In this document: positions 26,626-34,510 of the stretch, piece after piece
How the letters are laid out: every line of letters starts with the position of its first letter
Position numbering within the stretch: position 1 is the stretch's first letter
Source of the DNA: CAYJII01 sp964370225
GTDB lineage: Bacteria > Bacillota > Clostridia > Oscillospirales > Ruminococcaceae
Assembly (NCBI GenBank): GCA_964370225.1
Contig: CAYJII010000005.1
Span: 1-64,000 of the forward strand
Reading direction: 5' to 3'
Length of the DNA stretch: 64,000 nucleotides
Notes under the pieces: generated by a model
The model's input: only the letters and a program-made list of their open reading frames with translations
What the model was told of the DNA's origin: nothing
Databases searched by the model: none
Translations under genes and position numbers: made by a program

Positions 26626-27161
26626 TGTTAGTTAATATGCTTATTGCCGGTTTCGGTGGACAAGGCGTACTTTTTAGCGGAAAAATTATCGCTTACACTG
26701 GACTTATTGAAAAGAAAAATGTTTCGTGGCTCCCTTCTTATGGGCCTGAAATGCGTGGCGGCACTGCTAACTGCTCCGTTTGTATCGATACAGCAGAAAT
26801 TGGTTGCCCTATCGTGCTTGAACCAGATACTTTAGTTGCGATGAACCGTCCTTCTTATGATAAATTTATTGGCGATGTAAATACTGGTGGTGTCGTAGTA
26901 TATGATAGCTCACTTATCGACATCGACAAAGAGCGTGAAGATATAACTTCAGTTGCAATTCCTGCTTCCTCAATGGCAGTTGAAAACGAGCTTGATGGGC
27001 TTGCAAATATTATCATTTTAGGCGCAACTCTTAAAGCAACTAATTTCACTGATTTTGAAGTTGTGTGCGATGCAATTGAGCAATGTGTTCCTGCTTCTAA
27101 AAAACATTTGTTAGAGCCAAATAAACGCGCATTAAAACTGGGCTATGATTTTGTAAATTAA
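26625..27161 (+). CDS. 2-oxoacid:ferredoxin oxidoreductase, gamma subunit
   Basis: The 178-residue protein matches the gamma domain, with the Rossmann-like start AGFGGQGVLFSGKII and the conserved WLPSYGPEMRGGTANC region that binds CoA in relatives. Its ATG shares a base with the beta subunit stop (TAATG). It completes the operon: ATPase, delta, alpha, beta, gamma. Confidence 0.92.
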   Translation: MLVNMLIAGFGGQGVLFSGKIIAYTGLIEKKNVSWLPSYGPEMRGGTANCSVCIDTAEIGCPIVLEPDTLVAMNRPSYDKFIGDVNTGGVVVYDSSLIDIDKEREDITSVAIPASSMAVENELDGLANIIILGATLKATNFTDFEVVCDAIEQCVPASKKHLLEPNKRALKLGYDFVN

Positions 27162-27236
27162 GATTAATCCATTATATCTATTTTCAATAAATTTTCGAAA
27201 AATTTCGAAAAAAATATAGCATTTTTCATTAAGTTG

Positions 27237-27245
27237 TGTTATAAT
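27237..27245 (+). promoter_or_regulatory. Extended -10 promoter for darA-holB-ricT
   Basis: TGTTATAAT is a perfect extended -10 element (TGnTATAAT). No good -35 is seen 17 nt before. The predicted start near 27252 gives a leader of about 100 nt. Confidence 0.5.
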
Positions 27246-27255
27246 GTAATTGAAC

Positions 27256-27307
27256 CTATCGTTATTGTAAATAGCGGTAGAAGCCCCATTATCAAACATA
27301 TAATGGG
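27256..27307 (+). promoter_or_regulatory. Two-hairpin leader of darA
   Basis: Hairpin 1 (27256-27280) is an 11-bp stem with a GTA loop, CTATCGTTATT with AATAGCGGTAG including two G-U pairs. Hairpin 2 (27285-27307) pairs CCCATTAT with ATAATGGG. A competing pairing of CCTATC (27255-27260) with GATAGG just before the start codon would unfold hairpin 1. I match it to no known riboswitch class. Confidence 0.45.
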
Positions 27308-27351
27308 AAAATAAATTTAAGTCGACGTAAAGCGGCAGATAGGAGCTTTTT

Positions 27352-27675
27352 ATGAAACTGATTTATGCAATAGTTAGCGATGATGACAGTATGGTAGTAT
27401 CAAAACAATTAACAAAGAATGGCTTTTTTGCAACAAAACTTGCGAGTACTGGTGGATTTTTAATGTCCGGAAACACAACTTTTATGGTCTGCGTTGAAGA
27501 CGATAAAGTTGATGAAGTTATCGAAGTCATTAAAAACAACTCCAAGAAAAGAAAACAAATGGTTCCATCTTCAGCAACATATGGTCTGGGGTCATATACA
27601 CCATTCCCTGTTGAAGTAACTGTCGGCGGCGCTACAATTTTCGTTTCAAATGTAGAAAGATTTGAAAAAATTTAG
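27352..27675 (+). CDS. darA: Cyclic-di-AMP receptor, PII-like
   Basis: The 107-residue protein is a DarA/PstA member, a trimeric PII-like protein that binds c-di-AMP. Family features are the N-terminal strand KLIYAIVSDDD, the FFATKLASTGGFLMSGNTTFM segment (Thr/Gly loop near ligand) and the terminal strand with GGATIFV. The T-loop region is short. The order darA-holB-ricT is the usual firmicute arrangement and supports the call. GATAGGAGC lies upstream of the ATG. Confidence 0.94.
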   Translation: MKLIYAIVSDDDSMVVSKQLTKNGFFATKLASTGGFLMSGNTTFMVCVEDDKVDEVIEVIKNNSKKRKQMVPSSATYGLGSYTPFPVEVTVGGATIFVSNVERFEKI

Positions 27676-27678
27676 TTT

Positions 27679-28653
27679 ATGAAACAAAATCTAATTGGAA
27701 ACAAGACAGCAAAACTTTTGCTTAATAATTTAAAAAACACCGCTAATTTTTCTCATGCATATTTAATTCATGGCGAAGATGGTATCGGAAAAAAAACTTT
27801 TGCTGATATGCTCATTTTAAGCTTGTTGTGCGAAGATACTGATTCTAAGGACCCATGCTTTAACTGCGCATCGTGTAAGAAATTCTTAAGCGGTAGTCAT
27901 CCAGATGTATTTATTTTGCACGGCAAAGCCGTGCAAAATTCTATTCGTATAGACCAAATCAGGAATATACGAAAACTTTGTTATATAAAGCCTAATGAGT
28001 CACAAGTGAGCATTTATTTAATAACAAATGCTCATTGTATGACTATTGAAGCAATGAATGCTTTCTTAAAAATTTTAGAAGAACCACCGAAACATGCTGT
28101 TTTTATTTTAACAGCTTCTTCAAAGTATGCTTTGGCTCAAACTGTAATTTCGCGTTTAACATGTTTAGAGCTCTTCCCTATTTCAAATGATGAGATTAAA
28201 ACTTATCTTATAGAAAACTATCCCGATAAAAGTTTAGATGAAATAAACTTAGCAGTCGGTTTTTCTGACGGTGTTTTAGGTAAAGCTATAGCATTTGTCA
28301 CTGATGAAAGTTATGCTAATAGCGCAAATAAGGCGCTTGACATTTTGACCGCCTTAGCTAGTAAAAATGAGTATGAAGTTTTACGGCTATTAAACGAATT
28401 TGACAATGATAAAAAGAAATTTGTTATATGTCTTAAGATAATTAGTTATGAGCTGAGAAACATACTTCTATATAAAGAAAAAATATTGACGCAAGATGAT
28501 GTTAATATAAAACTTGCAAATACTATTACAAAAATGCAAACTACAAATTTACTTGATTTTGTGCAAGAGGCAATGAATATTTTTAACACGAATGCTAATT
28601 ATAATTTGACTGTTGCGCATATATGTGCTAAGATGCATATGATAGTGGATTGA
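27679..28653 (+). CDS. holB: DNA polymerase III delta' subunit
   Basis: Delta' is part of the clamp loader. The 324-residue protein has the Walker A-like GEDGIGKKTF, four cysteines of the zinc module between residues 50 and 70 (CEDTDSKDPCFNCASCKKF), and the sensor-type segment EAMNAFLKILEEPPKHAVFIL. It starts only 3 nt after darA stops, so the two are coupled. Confidence 0.93.
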   Translation: MKQNLIGNKTAKLLLNNLKNTANFSHAYLIHGEDGIGKKTFADMLILSLLCEDTDSKDPCFNCASCKKFLSGSHPDVFILHGKAVQNSIRIDQIRNIRKLCYIKPNESQVSIYLITNAHCMTIEAMNAFLKILEEPPKHAVFILTASSKYALAQTVISRLTCLELFPISNDEIKTYLIENYPDKSLDEINLAVGFSDGVLGKAIAFVTDESYANSANKALDILTALASKNEYEVLRLLNEFDNDKKKFVICLKIISYELRNILLYKEKILTQDDVNIKLANTITKMQTTNLLDFVQEAMNIFNTNANYNLTVAHICAKMHMIVD

Positions 28654-28690
28654 TTATATATACTTTTGTATCGTAAGAATGGAGATAATT

Positions 28691-29560
28691 ATGCCGGAAA
28701 TAATAGGAGTTAGATTTAAAAGTGTGGGCAAAGTTTATTATTTTGCTCCCAATAAAAAATCTTACAGTTTAGGCGACAAAGTCATCGTTGAGACTTCAAG
28801 AGGAGTTGAATGCGGTGAAGTTGTTATGGAAAATAAAGAAGTCGGCGAAGATAAAATTTCTTCTCCTTTAAAGCCAGTTATCAGGCTTGCTAGCAAAGAT
28901 GACTTACAGACTATAAAGCGTAACGAAGGCAAAGAAGATCACGCATTTAAAGTTTGTGCGGAAAAAATAATAGAACATAAACTTGATATGAAACTAGTAG
29001 ATGTGGAATACACTTTTGATTCCAACAAAATTTTATTTTACTTCACCGCTGACGGACGCATCGATTTTAGAGAGCTTGTAAAAGACTTGGCTTCCATGTT
29101 TAAAACAAGAATTGAGCTTAGACAAATTGGTGTGCGCGATGAATCAAAAATGCTTGGCGGTCTTGGTGTTTGTGGCAGACCATTTTGCTGTCACACCTTC
29201 CTAGGTGAATTCCAGCCAGTTTCAATAAAAATGGCCAAAGAGCAAGGTCTTTCGCTCAACCCTACTAAAATTTCAGGCACATGTGGCAGGCTTATGTGTT
29301 GTTTGAAGTATGAGCAAGAGGGCTATGAGGAATTGCTAAAAATTACACCTAAAAATGGGGCTTATGTTAATACTCCAGATGGTAAGGGAAATGTTATCGA
29401 TGTGAATTTATTAACAGGCGAGCTTAAAATTAAGCTTTCTGATAAACAAGACGCTGCGCCTCGCACATTTAATAAAAAAGACATCAAAGTGATAAAAGAT
29501 GGGCAAATAAGACTAAACAAACAAGAACTTGCCTCATTAAAAGAAATAGAAGATAAATAA
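28691..29560 (+). CDS. ricT: PSP1 domain protein RicT (YaaT)
   Basis: RicT is part of the RicAFT complex that binds 4Fe-4S clusters and stimulates RNase Y processing in B. subtilis. The 289-residue protein has the PSP1 core and the cysteine clusters GVCGRPFCCHTF and SGTCGRLMCCLKYE. I start at the ATG at 28691, with GGAG 6 nt upstream; an in-frame ATG at 28679 overlaps that site. It ends the darA-holB-ricT run. Confidence 0.93.
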   Translation: MPEIIGVRFKSVGKVYYFAPNKKSYSLGDKVIVETSRGVECGEVVMENKEVGEDKISSPLKPVIRLASKDDLQTIKRNEGKEDHAFKVCAEKIIEHKLDMKLVDVEYTFDSNKILFYFTADGRIDFRELVKDLASMFKTRIELRQIGVRDESKMLGGLGVCGRPFCCHTFLGEFQPVSIKMAKEQGLSLNPTKISGTCGRLMCCLKYEQEGYEELLKITPKNGAYVNTPDGKGNVIDVNLLTGELKIKLSDKQDAAPRTFNKKDIKVIKDGQIRLNKQELASLKEIEDK

Positions 29561-29567
29561 TTTATGC

Positions 29568-29596
29568 TTGATAAATAAATATTTATGTGATATACT
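29568..29596 (+). promoter_or_regulatory. Promoter of the small ferredoxin gene
   Basis: TTGATA (29568-29573) and TATACT (29591-29596) are 17 nt apart. The start near 29603 gives a 92-nt leader containing the alternative hairpins. Confidence 0.65.
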
Positions 29597-29618
29597 TGTA
29601 CTTAATTAATAATCTAGT

Positions 29619-29671
29619 TTAATCTTTACCTTACAAAAGGTTTAGATTAATATTTTGGTTATTAATCTAAA
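29619..29671 (+). promoter_or_regulatory. Mutually exclusive hairpins in the ferredoxin leader
   Basis: Hairpin 1 pairs TTAATCT (29619-29625) with AGATTAA (29644-29650) and, inside, ACCTT with AAGGT. Hairpin 2 pairs TTTAGATTAA (29641-29650) with TTAATCTAAA (29662-29671), a perfect 10-bp stem. Both use the same strand 29641-29650, so only one can form. Hairpin 2 ends about 6 nt before the AGGAGG site. This is the layout of a switch acting on translation or RNA stability. Confidence 0.5.
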
Positions 29672-29694
29672 ATTAAGAGGAGGTGTATTAAATC

Positions 29695-29862
29695 ATGGCA
29701 TATAAAATAACTGACGAATGTATCAGCTGTGGAGCTTGTGAAGGCGAATGTCCAGTAAACGCGATTGCACAAGGAGATAGCGCATATGTGATTGATGCAG
29801 ATACATGTATCGATTGTGGAGCATGTGCAGGCACATGTCCAGTTGGAGCAATCCAAGAATAA
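29695..29862 (+). CDS. Clostridial 2[4Fe-4S] ferredoxin
   Basis: The 55-residue ferredoxin has two CxxCxxCxxxCP motifs: CISCGACEGECP at 9-20 and CIDCGACAGTCP near 38-49. This is the classic clostridial type, a soluble low-potential electron carrier for enzymes such as the oxidoreductase encoded at 24.5-27.2 kb. It has its own promoter, a switch-like leader, a strong AGGAGGTG site and a terminator, so it is expressed alone. Confidence 0.95.
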   Translation: MAYKITDECISCGACEGECPVNAIAQGDSAYVIDADTCIDCGACAGTCPVGAIQE

Positions 29863-29882
29863 TTAATATTTCAATTTAGTAT

Positions 29883-29912
29883 TAAACGCTGCAATTTATT
29901 TTGCGGCGTTTA
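29883..29912 (+). terminator. Terminator after the ferredoxin gene
   Basis: TAAACGCTGCAA pairs with TTGCGGCGTTTA (one G-U), with a 6-nt loop, followed by a T-rich stretch. Confidence 0.8.
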
Positions 29913-29934
29913 GTCTATTTATTTAAAAAATGTT

Positions 29935-29963
29935 TTGACAAAAATTAAATTTTATGTTAGAAT
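29935..29963 (+). promoter_or_regulatory. Sigma-A promoter of rpsO
   Basis: TTGACA (29935-29940) and TAGAAT (29958-29963) are exactly 17 nt apart. The predicted start is at 29970. Confidence 0.8.
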
Positions 29964-29969
29964 ATATCT

Positions 29970-30039
29970 GTTATGCCACGGTTTATGGGATACGCCGATG
30001 TATTTCGGAATTCGCCTAGCCATTTACTGTGACATTAAC
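29970..30039 (+). promoter_or_regulatory. Structured rpsO leader, probable S15 autoregulatory site
   Basis: GTTATG (29970) pairs with CATTAAC (30033-30039). CACGGTTTATGG (29977-29988) pairs with CCATTTACTGTG (30020-30031), interrupted by two T-T mismatches. An inner hairpin CCGA/TCGG lies at 29995-30008. The fold ends just before the GAGGTG site. S15 represses its own mRNA through such leaders in several bacteria; that it does so here is inferred from position and structure. Confidence 0.55.
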
Positions 30040-30062
30040 GAAAAAATAATGAGGTGAAAACA

Positions 30063-30329
30063 ATGTTAAGAAAAGAAGAAAAAAACGCAATTATCGAACA
30101 AAATCGTGTTCATGAGACTGATACTGGCTCTCCTGAAGTACAAATCGCAGTGTTGACTAAAAGAATCAATGATTTGCAAGAGCATTTCAAAAAACATCAC
30201 AAAGATCATCACTCAAGAAGAGGTCTTTTAAAAATGGTTGGACATCGTAGAAACTTGCTTAAATATCTAAAAAATACTGATATTGAGCGCTACCGTGCAA
30301 CTCTAGCTAAATTAGGCTTGCGTAAGTAA
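30063..30329 (+). CDS. rpsO: 30S ribosomal protein S15
   Basis: The 88-residue protein has the normal S15 length and sequence: HETDTGSPEVQIA, then the H-loop HHKDHHSRRGLLKMV and RRNLLKYL. It binds 16S rRNA at the three-way junction of helices 20-22. The start is the ATG at 30063, 7 nt after GAGGTG; the GTG at 30054 is part of that site. It is followed by a strong terminator and then pnp. Confidence 0.97.
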   Translation: MLRKEEKNAIIEQNRVHETDTGSPEVQIAVLTKRINDLQEHFKKHHKDHHSRRGLLKMVGHRRNLLKYLKNTDIERYRATLAKLGLRK

Positions 30330-30337
30330 TTTTGTTT

Positions 30338-30366
30338 GTAAGGCAGATGTTTTTCATCTGCCTTAC
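30338..30366 (+). terminator. Terminator between rpsO and pnp
   Basis: A perfect 12-bp stem GTAAGGCAGATG/CATCTGCCTTAC with a T5 loop is followed by a T-run. It should separate most rpsO and pnp transcription. Confidence 0.85.
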
Positions 30367-30483
30367 AGTGTTTTTTAAAAAAGCAAAAAATCATGTTAAA
30401 ATGGTAGGAGATTAGCATTAAATCGTATATTCAAGCTAAAATTTTGTTTGAAAATAGGATTTATTGCTAAACCTGCCATCGGA

Positions 30484-30521
30484 TATTTGCAGAAAATTTA
30501 TGCAGTCGATATCTGCAAATA
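30484..30521 (+). promoter_or_regulatory. Hairpin in the pnp leader
   Basis: TATTTGCAGA (30484-30493) pairs with TCTGCAAATA (30512-30521), 10 bp with an 18-nt loop. It lies 33 nt before the pnp start. In E. coli PNPase represses itself through an RNase III-cut leader hairpin; a similar role is possible here. Confidence 0.45.
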
Positions 30522-30553
30522 GATTTAAGGCAGACTGCTTTAAGGAGAAAATT

Positions 30554-32668
30554 ATGTTAACAGAAAAAAGAACATTTGAAACCACATTTGGTGGACGTAA
30601 ATTTATCGTTGAAACAGGCGAAACTTGTGAATTATCAAACGGAAGCTGTTGGGTAAGATATGGCGAAACTGTTGTTATGGCAAACGTAACTGCATCAGCT
30701 AAACCTCGTGACGGGGTTGACTTCTTCCCTCTTTCAGTTGATTACGAAGAAAAATTATATGCAGTAGGCAAAATCCCTGGCTCTTATTTAAAAAGAGAAT
30801 CAAGACCTAGCGAAAACGCTATCCTAACTTCAAGAATGGTTGACAGACCAATGCGCCCTTTATTCCCAAAAGATATGCGCAATGATGTTTCAATCGTTAT
30901 GACAGTTTTATCATCAGATGTTGACAACTCACCAGAAATTGCTTCAATGGTTGCAGCTTCAATAGCAGTTGCTATCTCTGATATTCCTTTTAATGGCCCA
31001 ATCGCAGGCGTTAACGTAGGTTTAGTTGATGGCGAACTTATTATCAACCCTATTACTGCTCAACGTGAAAAATCCGATCTTCAACTAACTGTTGCTGCTT
31101 CAAAAGAAAAAGTAGTTATGATCGAAGCTGGCGCTAACGAAGTTGAAGATGAAACAATGCTAAAAGCTATCGAATTAGCTCATGACGAAATCAAAAAAAT
31201 GGTTGATTTCATCAGCGAAATTCAAAAAGAAATCGGTAAAGAAAAATTCACTTTCGAGTCACAAGAACTTGATGCTGATATGTTTGCTGATGTAAAAGCA
31301 ATTGCTTATGAAGATACTAAGCTTGCTTTAGATACAGACAATAAACTTGTTCGTGATGAAAGACTACTTCCTATCTACGATAAAGTATATACACAATTAG
31401 AAGAAAAATATCCTGATAGCCAACTAAAACTTGGCGAGTGCATGTACAAACTACAAAAATACATCGTGCGCGATTGGCTTTACGAAGGCAAACGTGTTGA
31501 TGGTCGTGGCATGGATGAAATCAGACCACTTGCTTCAAAAGTAGCTATGCTGCCTCGCGTACACGGTAGCGGTCTATTCACTAGAGGTCAAACTCAAGTG
31601 CTTTCTATTGCAACTTTAGGTCCTGTTAGAGATATTCAAAACCTAGATGGAATTGACGAAAACCTAACAAAAAGATATATGCATCATTATAACTTCCCTT
31701 CATATTCTGTTGGCGAAACTAGACCAAGCAGAGGCCCTGGACGTCGCGAAATCGGACATGGTGCGCTTGCTGAAAAAGCATTAGTTCCTGTACTTCCTTC
31801 ACTAGAAGAATTCCCATATGCAATCCGCGTGGTATCAGAAGTTTTATCTTCAAACGGTTCTACTTCACAAGGTGCAATCTGTGGTTCTACTCTTGCTCTT
31901 ATGGATGCTGGTGTTCCACTAAAAGCTCCTGTTGCTGGTATTTCTTGTGGTCTTATCACAAAAGAAGATGGAAGCTATGCTACAATGGTTGACATCCAAG
32001 GCTTAGAAGATTTCTATGGCGACATGGACTTCAAAGTTGGCGGTACTCATAAAGGTATAACAGCTATCCAAGTTGATATTAAAGTTGACGGTCTGACAAT
32101 GGAAGTTATCAGAGAAGCATTTGAGAAAACTAGAAAAGCTAGACTTTATATCCTAGACGATATCATGTTAAAAGCTATTCCTACTTCAAGAGAAAACGTT
32201 GCTGAGTATGCACCAAAAGTGTTACAAACTAAAATTCACGTTGACAAAATCCGTGAGGTTATTGGTGCAGGCGGAAAAGTTATCCAAAAAATCTGTGCTG
32301 AATGCGACGTTAAAATTGACATTGACGATACTGGTAGCGTAGTAGTTATGGGAGTTAGCCTAGAAAACACAAAACGTGCTCTTGATGTTATCGAAACTAT
32401 AGCAAACGATCCAGAAGTTGGCGCACTTTACAAAGGTGTTGTTACAAGAATTCTTAACTTCGGTGCATTTGTTGAAATTGCTCCAGGTAAAGAGGGTCTA
32501 GTGCACATCTCTAAACTTGACGAACAACGTGTTGCAAAAGTTGAAGATATCGTAAATGTTGGTGACGAGTTAGTTGTTAAAGTAATCAAAATAGACGAAC
32601 AAGGCAGAATTGACCTTTCAAGAAAAGATGCGATTGCTGATTTAGCTGCTAAAAAAGAAGCTGAATAA
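30554..32668 (+). CDS. pnp: Polyribonucleotide nucleotidyltransferase
   Basis: PNPase degrades RNA 3' to 5' by phosphorolysis and forms a trimer. I start at the ATG at 30554 (704 aa), behind AAGGAGA, instead of the open frame from 30464. Two RNase PH domains are joined by a helical linker. The catalytic domain includes FTRGQTQVLSIATLG and SNGSTSQGAICG. A KH domain (IREVIGAGGKVIQKI) and an S1 domain (GVVTRILNFGAFVEIAPGKEGLVHIS) complete the C terminus. Length is normal and all parts are present. Confidence 0.97.
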   Translation: MLTEKRTFETTFGGRKFIVETGETCELSNGSCWVRYGETVVMANVTASAKPRDGVDFFPLSVDYEEKLYAVGKIPGSYLKRESRPSENAILTSRMVDRPMRPLFPKDMRNDVSIVMTVLSSDVDNSPEIASMVAASIAVAISDIPFNGPIAGVNVGLVDGELIINPITAQREKSDLQLTVAASKEKVVMIEAGANEVEDETMLKAIELAHDEIKKMVDFISEIQKEIGKEKFTFESQELDADMFADVKAIAYEDTKLALDTDNKLVRDERLLPIYDKVYTQLEEKYPDSQLKLGECMYKLQKYIVRDWLYEGKRVDGRGMDEIRPLASKVAMLPRVHGSGLFTRGQTQVLSIATLGPVRDIQNLDGIDENLTKRYMHHYNFPSYSVGETRPSRGPGRREIGHGALAEKALVPVLPSLEEFPYAIRVVSEVLSSNGSTSQGAICGSTLALMDAGVPLKAPVAGISCGLITKEDGSYATMVDIQGLEDFYGDMDFKVGGTHKGITAIQVDIKVDGLTMEVIREAFEKTRKARLYILDDIMLKAIPTSRENVAEYAPKVLQTKIHVDKIREVIGAGGKVIQKICAECDVKIDIDDTGSVVVMGVSLENTKRALDVIETIANDPEVGALYKGVVTRILNFGAFVEIAPGKEGLVHISKLDEQRVAKVEDIVNVGDELVVKVIKIDEQGRIDLSRKDAIADLAAKKEAE

Positions 32669-32684
32669 TTTATATCGATAAAAT

Positions 32685-32726
32685 AAAAGCGAAAAGTTAG
32701 AGAATATTCTCTAACTTTTCGCTTTT
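32685..32726. terminator. Bidirectional terminator after pnp
   Basis: A near-perfect palindrome with arms starting AAAAGCGAAAAGTTAGAG and ending in T/A runs on both strands. It lies between convergent genes. Confidence 0.9.
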
Positions 32727-32727
32727 T

Positions 32728-33348
32728 CTATTTAAGTATAAACTCATCGAAAAACTCAGGTCGGTGGAAGTCTGGGAATTCCGTACCAATCGGCGCAAAT
32801 GAACCATAATGTTCTATCTCTGTCTTATCTCCACATTTATAGAAATTTCCGCAGATAATATCTCCTACTTCGTAAGCAATCTCTTTTCCATAAATCTTAC
32901 TTATTACCTCAAGTTTCACTATATACTCTACTTGCCAGCATTCCTCGCCAATAGTTACTACTGGCTTTGGTGAAATATTTGCATCAAACTGAAATCTATC
33001 CCCTCTCCCCTGTCCAAATTCGCAATGAGTGGCGCCATTGGCATTCACCTCAATATTTATGTAACCACTACTCAGCAATGGGGCAAAATCTGCAAAAAAC
33101 TCTAAACAACTATCTTCATGCACTGGGTCATTAATTTCATAAAAGCGAGCAATTGGATTTTTCTCAAAACAAGTCATTCTTACCCAAAAGCCAACATCCC
33201 TGACAAAATAAATTTCCGCATATGTCTTCGGACGATATTCCCCTCCCCAAACATATTTGTCAATGTTAAATTTATACTTGGTCGGACACTCATTCTTGAT
33301 TTGTTTAAGCTCATTTTTGTCGATTATTCTTATAATATTTTCTCGCAT
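32728..33348 (-). CDS. Carbohydrate-binding family 9-like protein
   Basis: The 206-residue protein resembles the CBM9-like domain family. It has beta-strand-rich sequence with YAEIYFVRDVGFWVRM, the segment DSCLEFFADF and a C-terminal FHRPEFFDEFIL block. It has no signal peptide, so it would be cytoplasmic unless exported in another way. It follows the AraC gene by 23 nt on the same strand and may be controlled with it. A sugar or glycan ligand is inferred only from the fold family. Confidence 0.7.
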   Translation of the reverse strand: MRENIIRIIDKNELKQIKNECPTKYKFNIDKYVWGGEYRPKTYAEIYFVRDVGFWVRMTCFEKNPIARFYEINDPVHEDSCLEFFADFAPLLSSGYINIEVNANGATHCEFGQGRGDRFQFDANISPKPVVTIGEECWQVEYIVKLEVISKIYGKEIAYEVGDIICGNFYKCGDKTEIEHYGSFAPIGTEFPDFHRPEFFDEFILK

Positions 33349-33371
33349 ATATGCACTCCTTTAATTGAAAA

Positions 33372-34229
33372 TTAAATTATCATTTCTTTTTTAAATCGAT
33401 TAGGAGTAATTCCCTCGATTTTTTTAAAGGTTGAAATAAAATTATTAGGACTTGAAAAACCGCATTGTTTTGCTATTTGAGCGATAGACATATTACTCAT
33501 CAGCAGTTTTTTCTTGGATTCCTCAATTCTAATTTTCGTCATATATGCATATGGCGAAATATAGTATTGTTTTTTGAACAGAGAGCATAGATAATTCTTG
33601 CTTACATAAAACTTATCCACTAAATCCTGTAATGTAAATTTCTCTGCGTAATGATCGCGCATGTATCTTGTAATATCGACTATCATAGGGTTTGGGATAA
33701 ATGTATCCTTACTTCTCTCAAGCAGTAGATGCACTACTTTTGATATTATTGAGGAGCATTTAAAGTCAATATCCGTATAAAAATTATTTTTTATATCGAT
33801 GATATTTTGTATTTGGTCAGCAATCTCATATGCTCCATGTATATGCTGTACCAATTTTTCATTTTCAAGTAAATAATCATAAATTACGTCCATATTCGGT
33901 ACAGTGAAATGCAAAAAATAAAATTCCCATGTGCAGTTACGCTGAGTGTAGTATATATTGGGGTTCACCGCTTTAATCAAAGCGCTACTGTTTTTAGTAA
34001 GAGTATATGTTTGCCCATTCATTTGAAGCACACCTGTCCCAGATATCGTAACAAGCAATATATACTCATTTTCAAAAGCGAAATTGTTACTGATACGGTT
34101 AACATTGTATAAATCGTTGCACTCATGCCACCCTGCCACAGTAAAAGTGGACAAAGCTAATGCAATCTCTGTTTCACATTTATGTGTGACTAAATTGACA
34201 AGCCCAAAATCTCCGCTTTCATCATACAT
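33372..34229 (-). CDS. AraC family transcriptional regulator
   Basis: The 285-residue protein has an N-terminal cupin-like ligand-binding half (about 20-150; LLVTISGTGVLQMNGQTYTL). The C-terminal AraC DNA-binding domain has two helix-turn-helix motifs: FTLQDLVDKFYVSKNYLCSLFKK and MSIAQIAKQCGFSSPNNFISTFKK. This half-and-half layout is typical of regulators of sugar use. It is divergent from the URO-D gene (281-bp gap), which may be a target. Confidence 0.93.
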   Translation of the reverse strand: MYDESGDFGLVNLVTHKCETEIALALSTFTVAGWHECNDLYNVNRISNNFAFENEYILLVTISGTGVLQMNGQTYTLTKNSSALIKAVNPNIYYTQRNCTWEFYFLHFTVPNMDVIYDYLLENEKLVQHIHGAYEIADQIQNIIDIKNNFYTDIDFKCSSIISKVVHLLLERSKDTFIPNPMIVDITRYMRDHYAEKFTLQDLVDKFYVSKNYLCSLFKKQYYISPYAYMTKIRIEESKKKLLMSNMSIAQIAKQCGFSSPNNFISTFKKIEGITPNRFKKEMII

Positions 34230-34440
34230 TTTATAACACCTCGTTTATATAATAGATAGATATTAATCTATATCATATTTCCTTCTTTTTACTAAGTATA
34301 CATCACAGCATTATAAAAATCAATAGTAAACACAAAGATTTACAAAGGGTTTATATATTAACAAATGTATAATAATGTTAATATTTACTACAATAAATAA
34401 TTCAAAAATTATAGAATATTAATCAAAACATAAAAATCAC

Positions 34441-34468
34441 TTGCAATAGATTTTTTTATGATTATAAT
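34441..34468 (+). promoter_or_regulatory. Promoter of the URO-D-family gene
   Basis: TTGCAA (34441-34446) and TATAAT (34463-34468) are separated by 16 nt. The rest of the AraC/URO-D intergenic region is very AT-rich. Confidence 0.6.
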
Positions 34469-34510
34469 CAAAATATAAGATTAATTATCAGATTTTAAGG
34501 AGATGTTTTT

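Noticed and set aside
27310..27345. A GACGTAAAGC-like motif before darA that recalls the c-di-GMP-I riboswitch.
   Set aside because: The other conserved parts (the GCAAA receptor and the second hairpin arrangement) are missing and in the wrong order.
30464..30553. A 30-residue N-terminal extension of PNPase.
   Set aside because: The region is an mRNA leader with a hairpin; the ATG at 30554 has the ribosome binding site and matches the family start.
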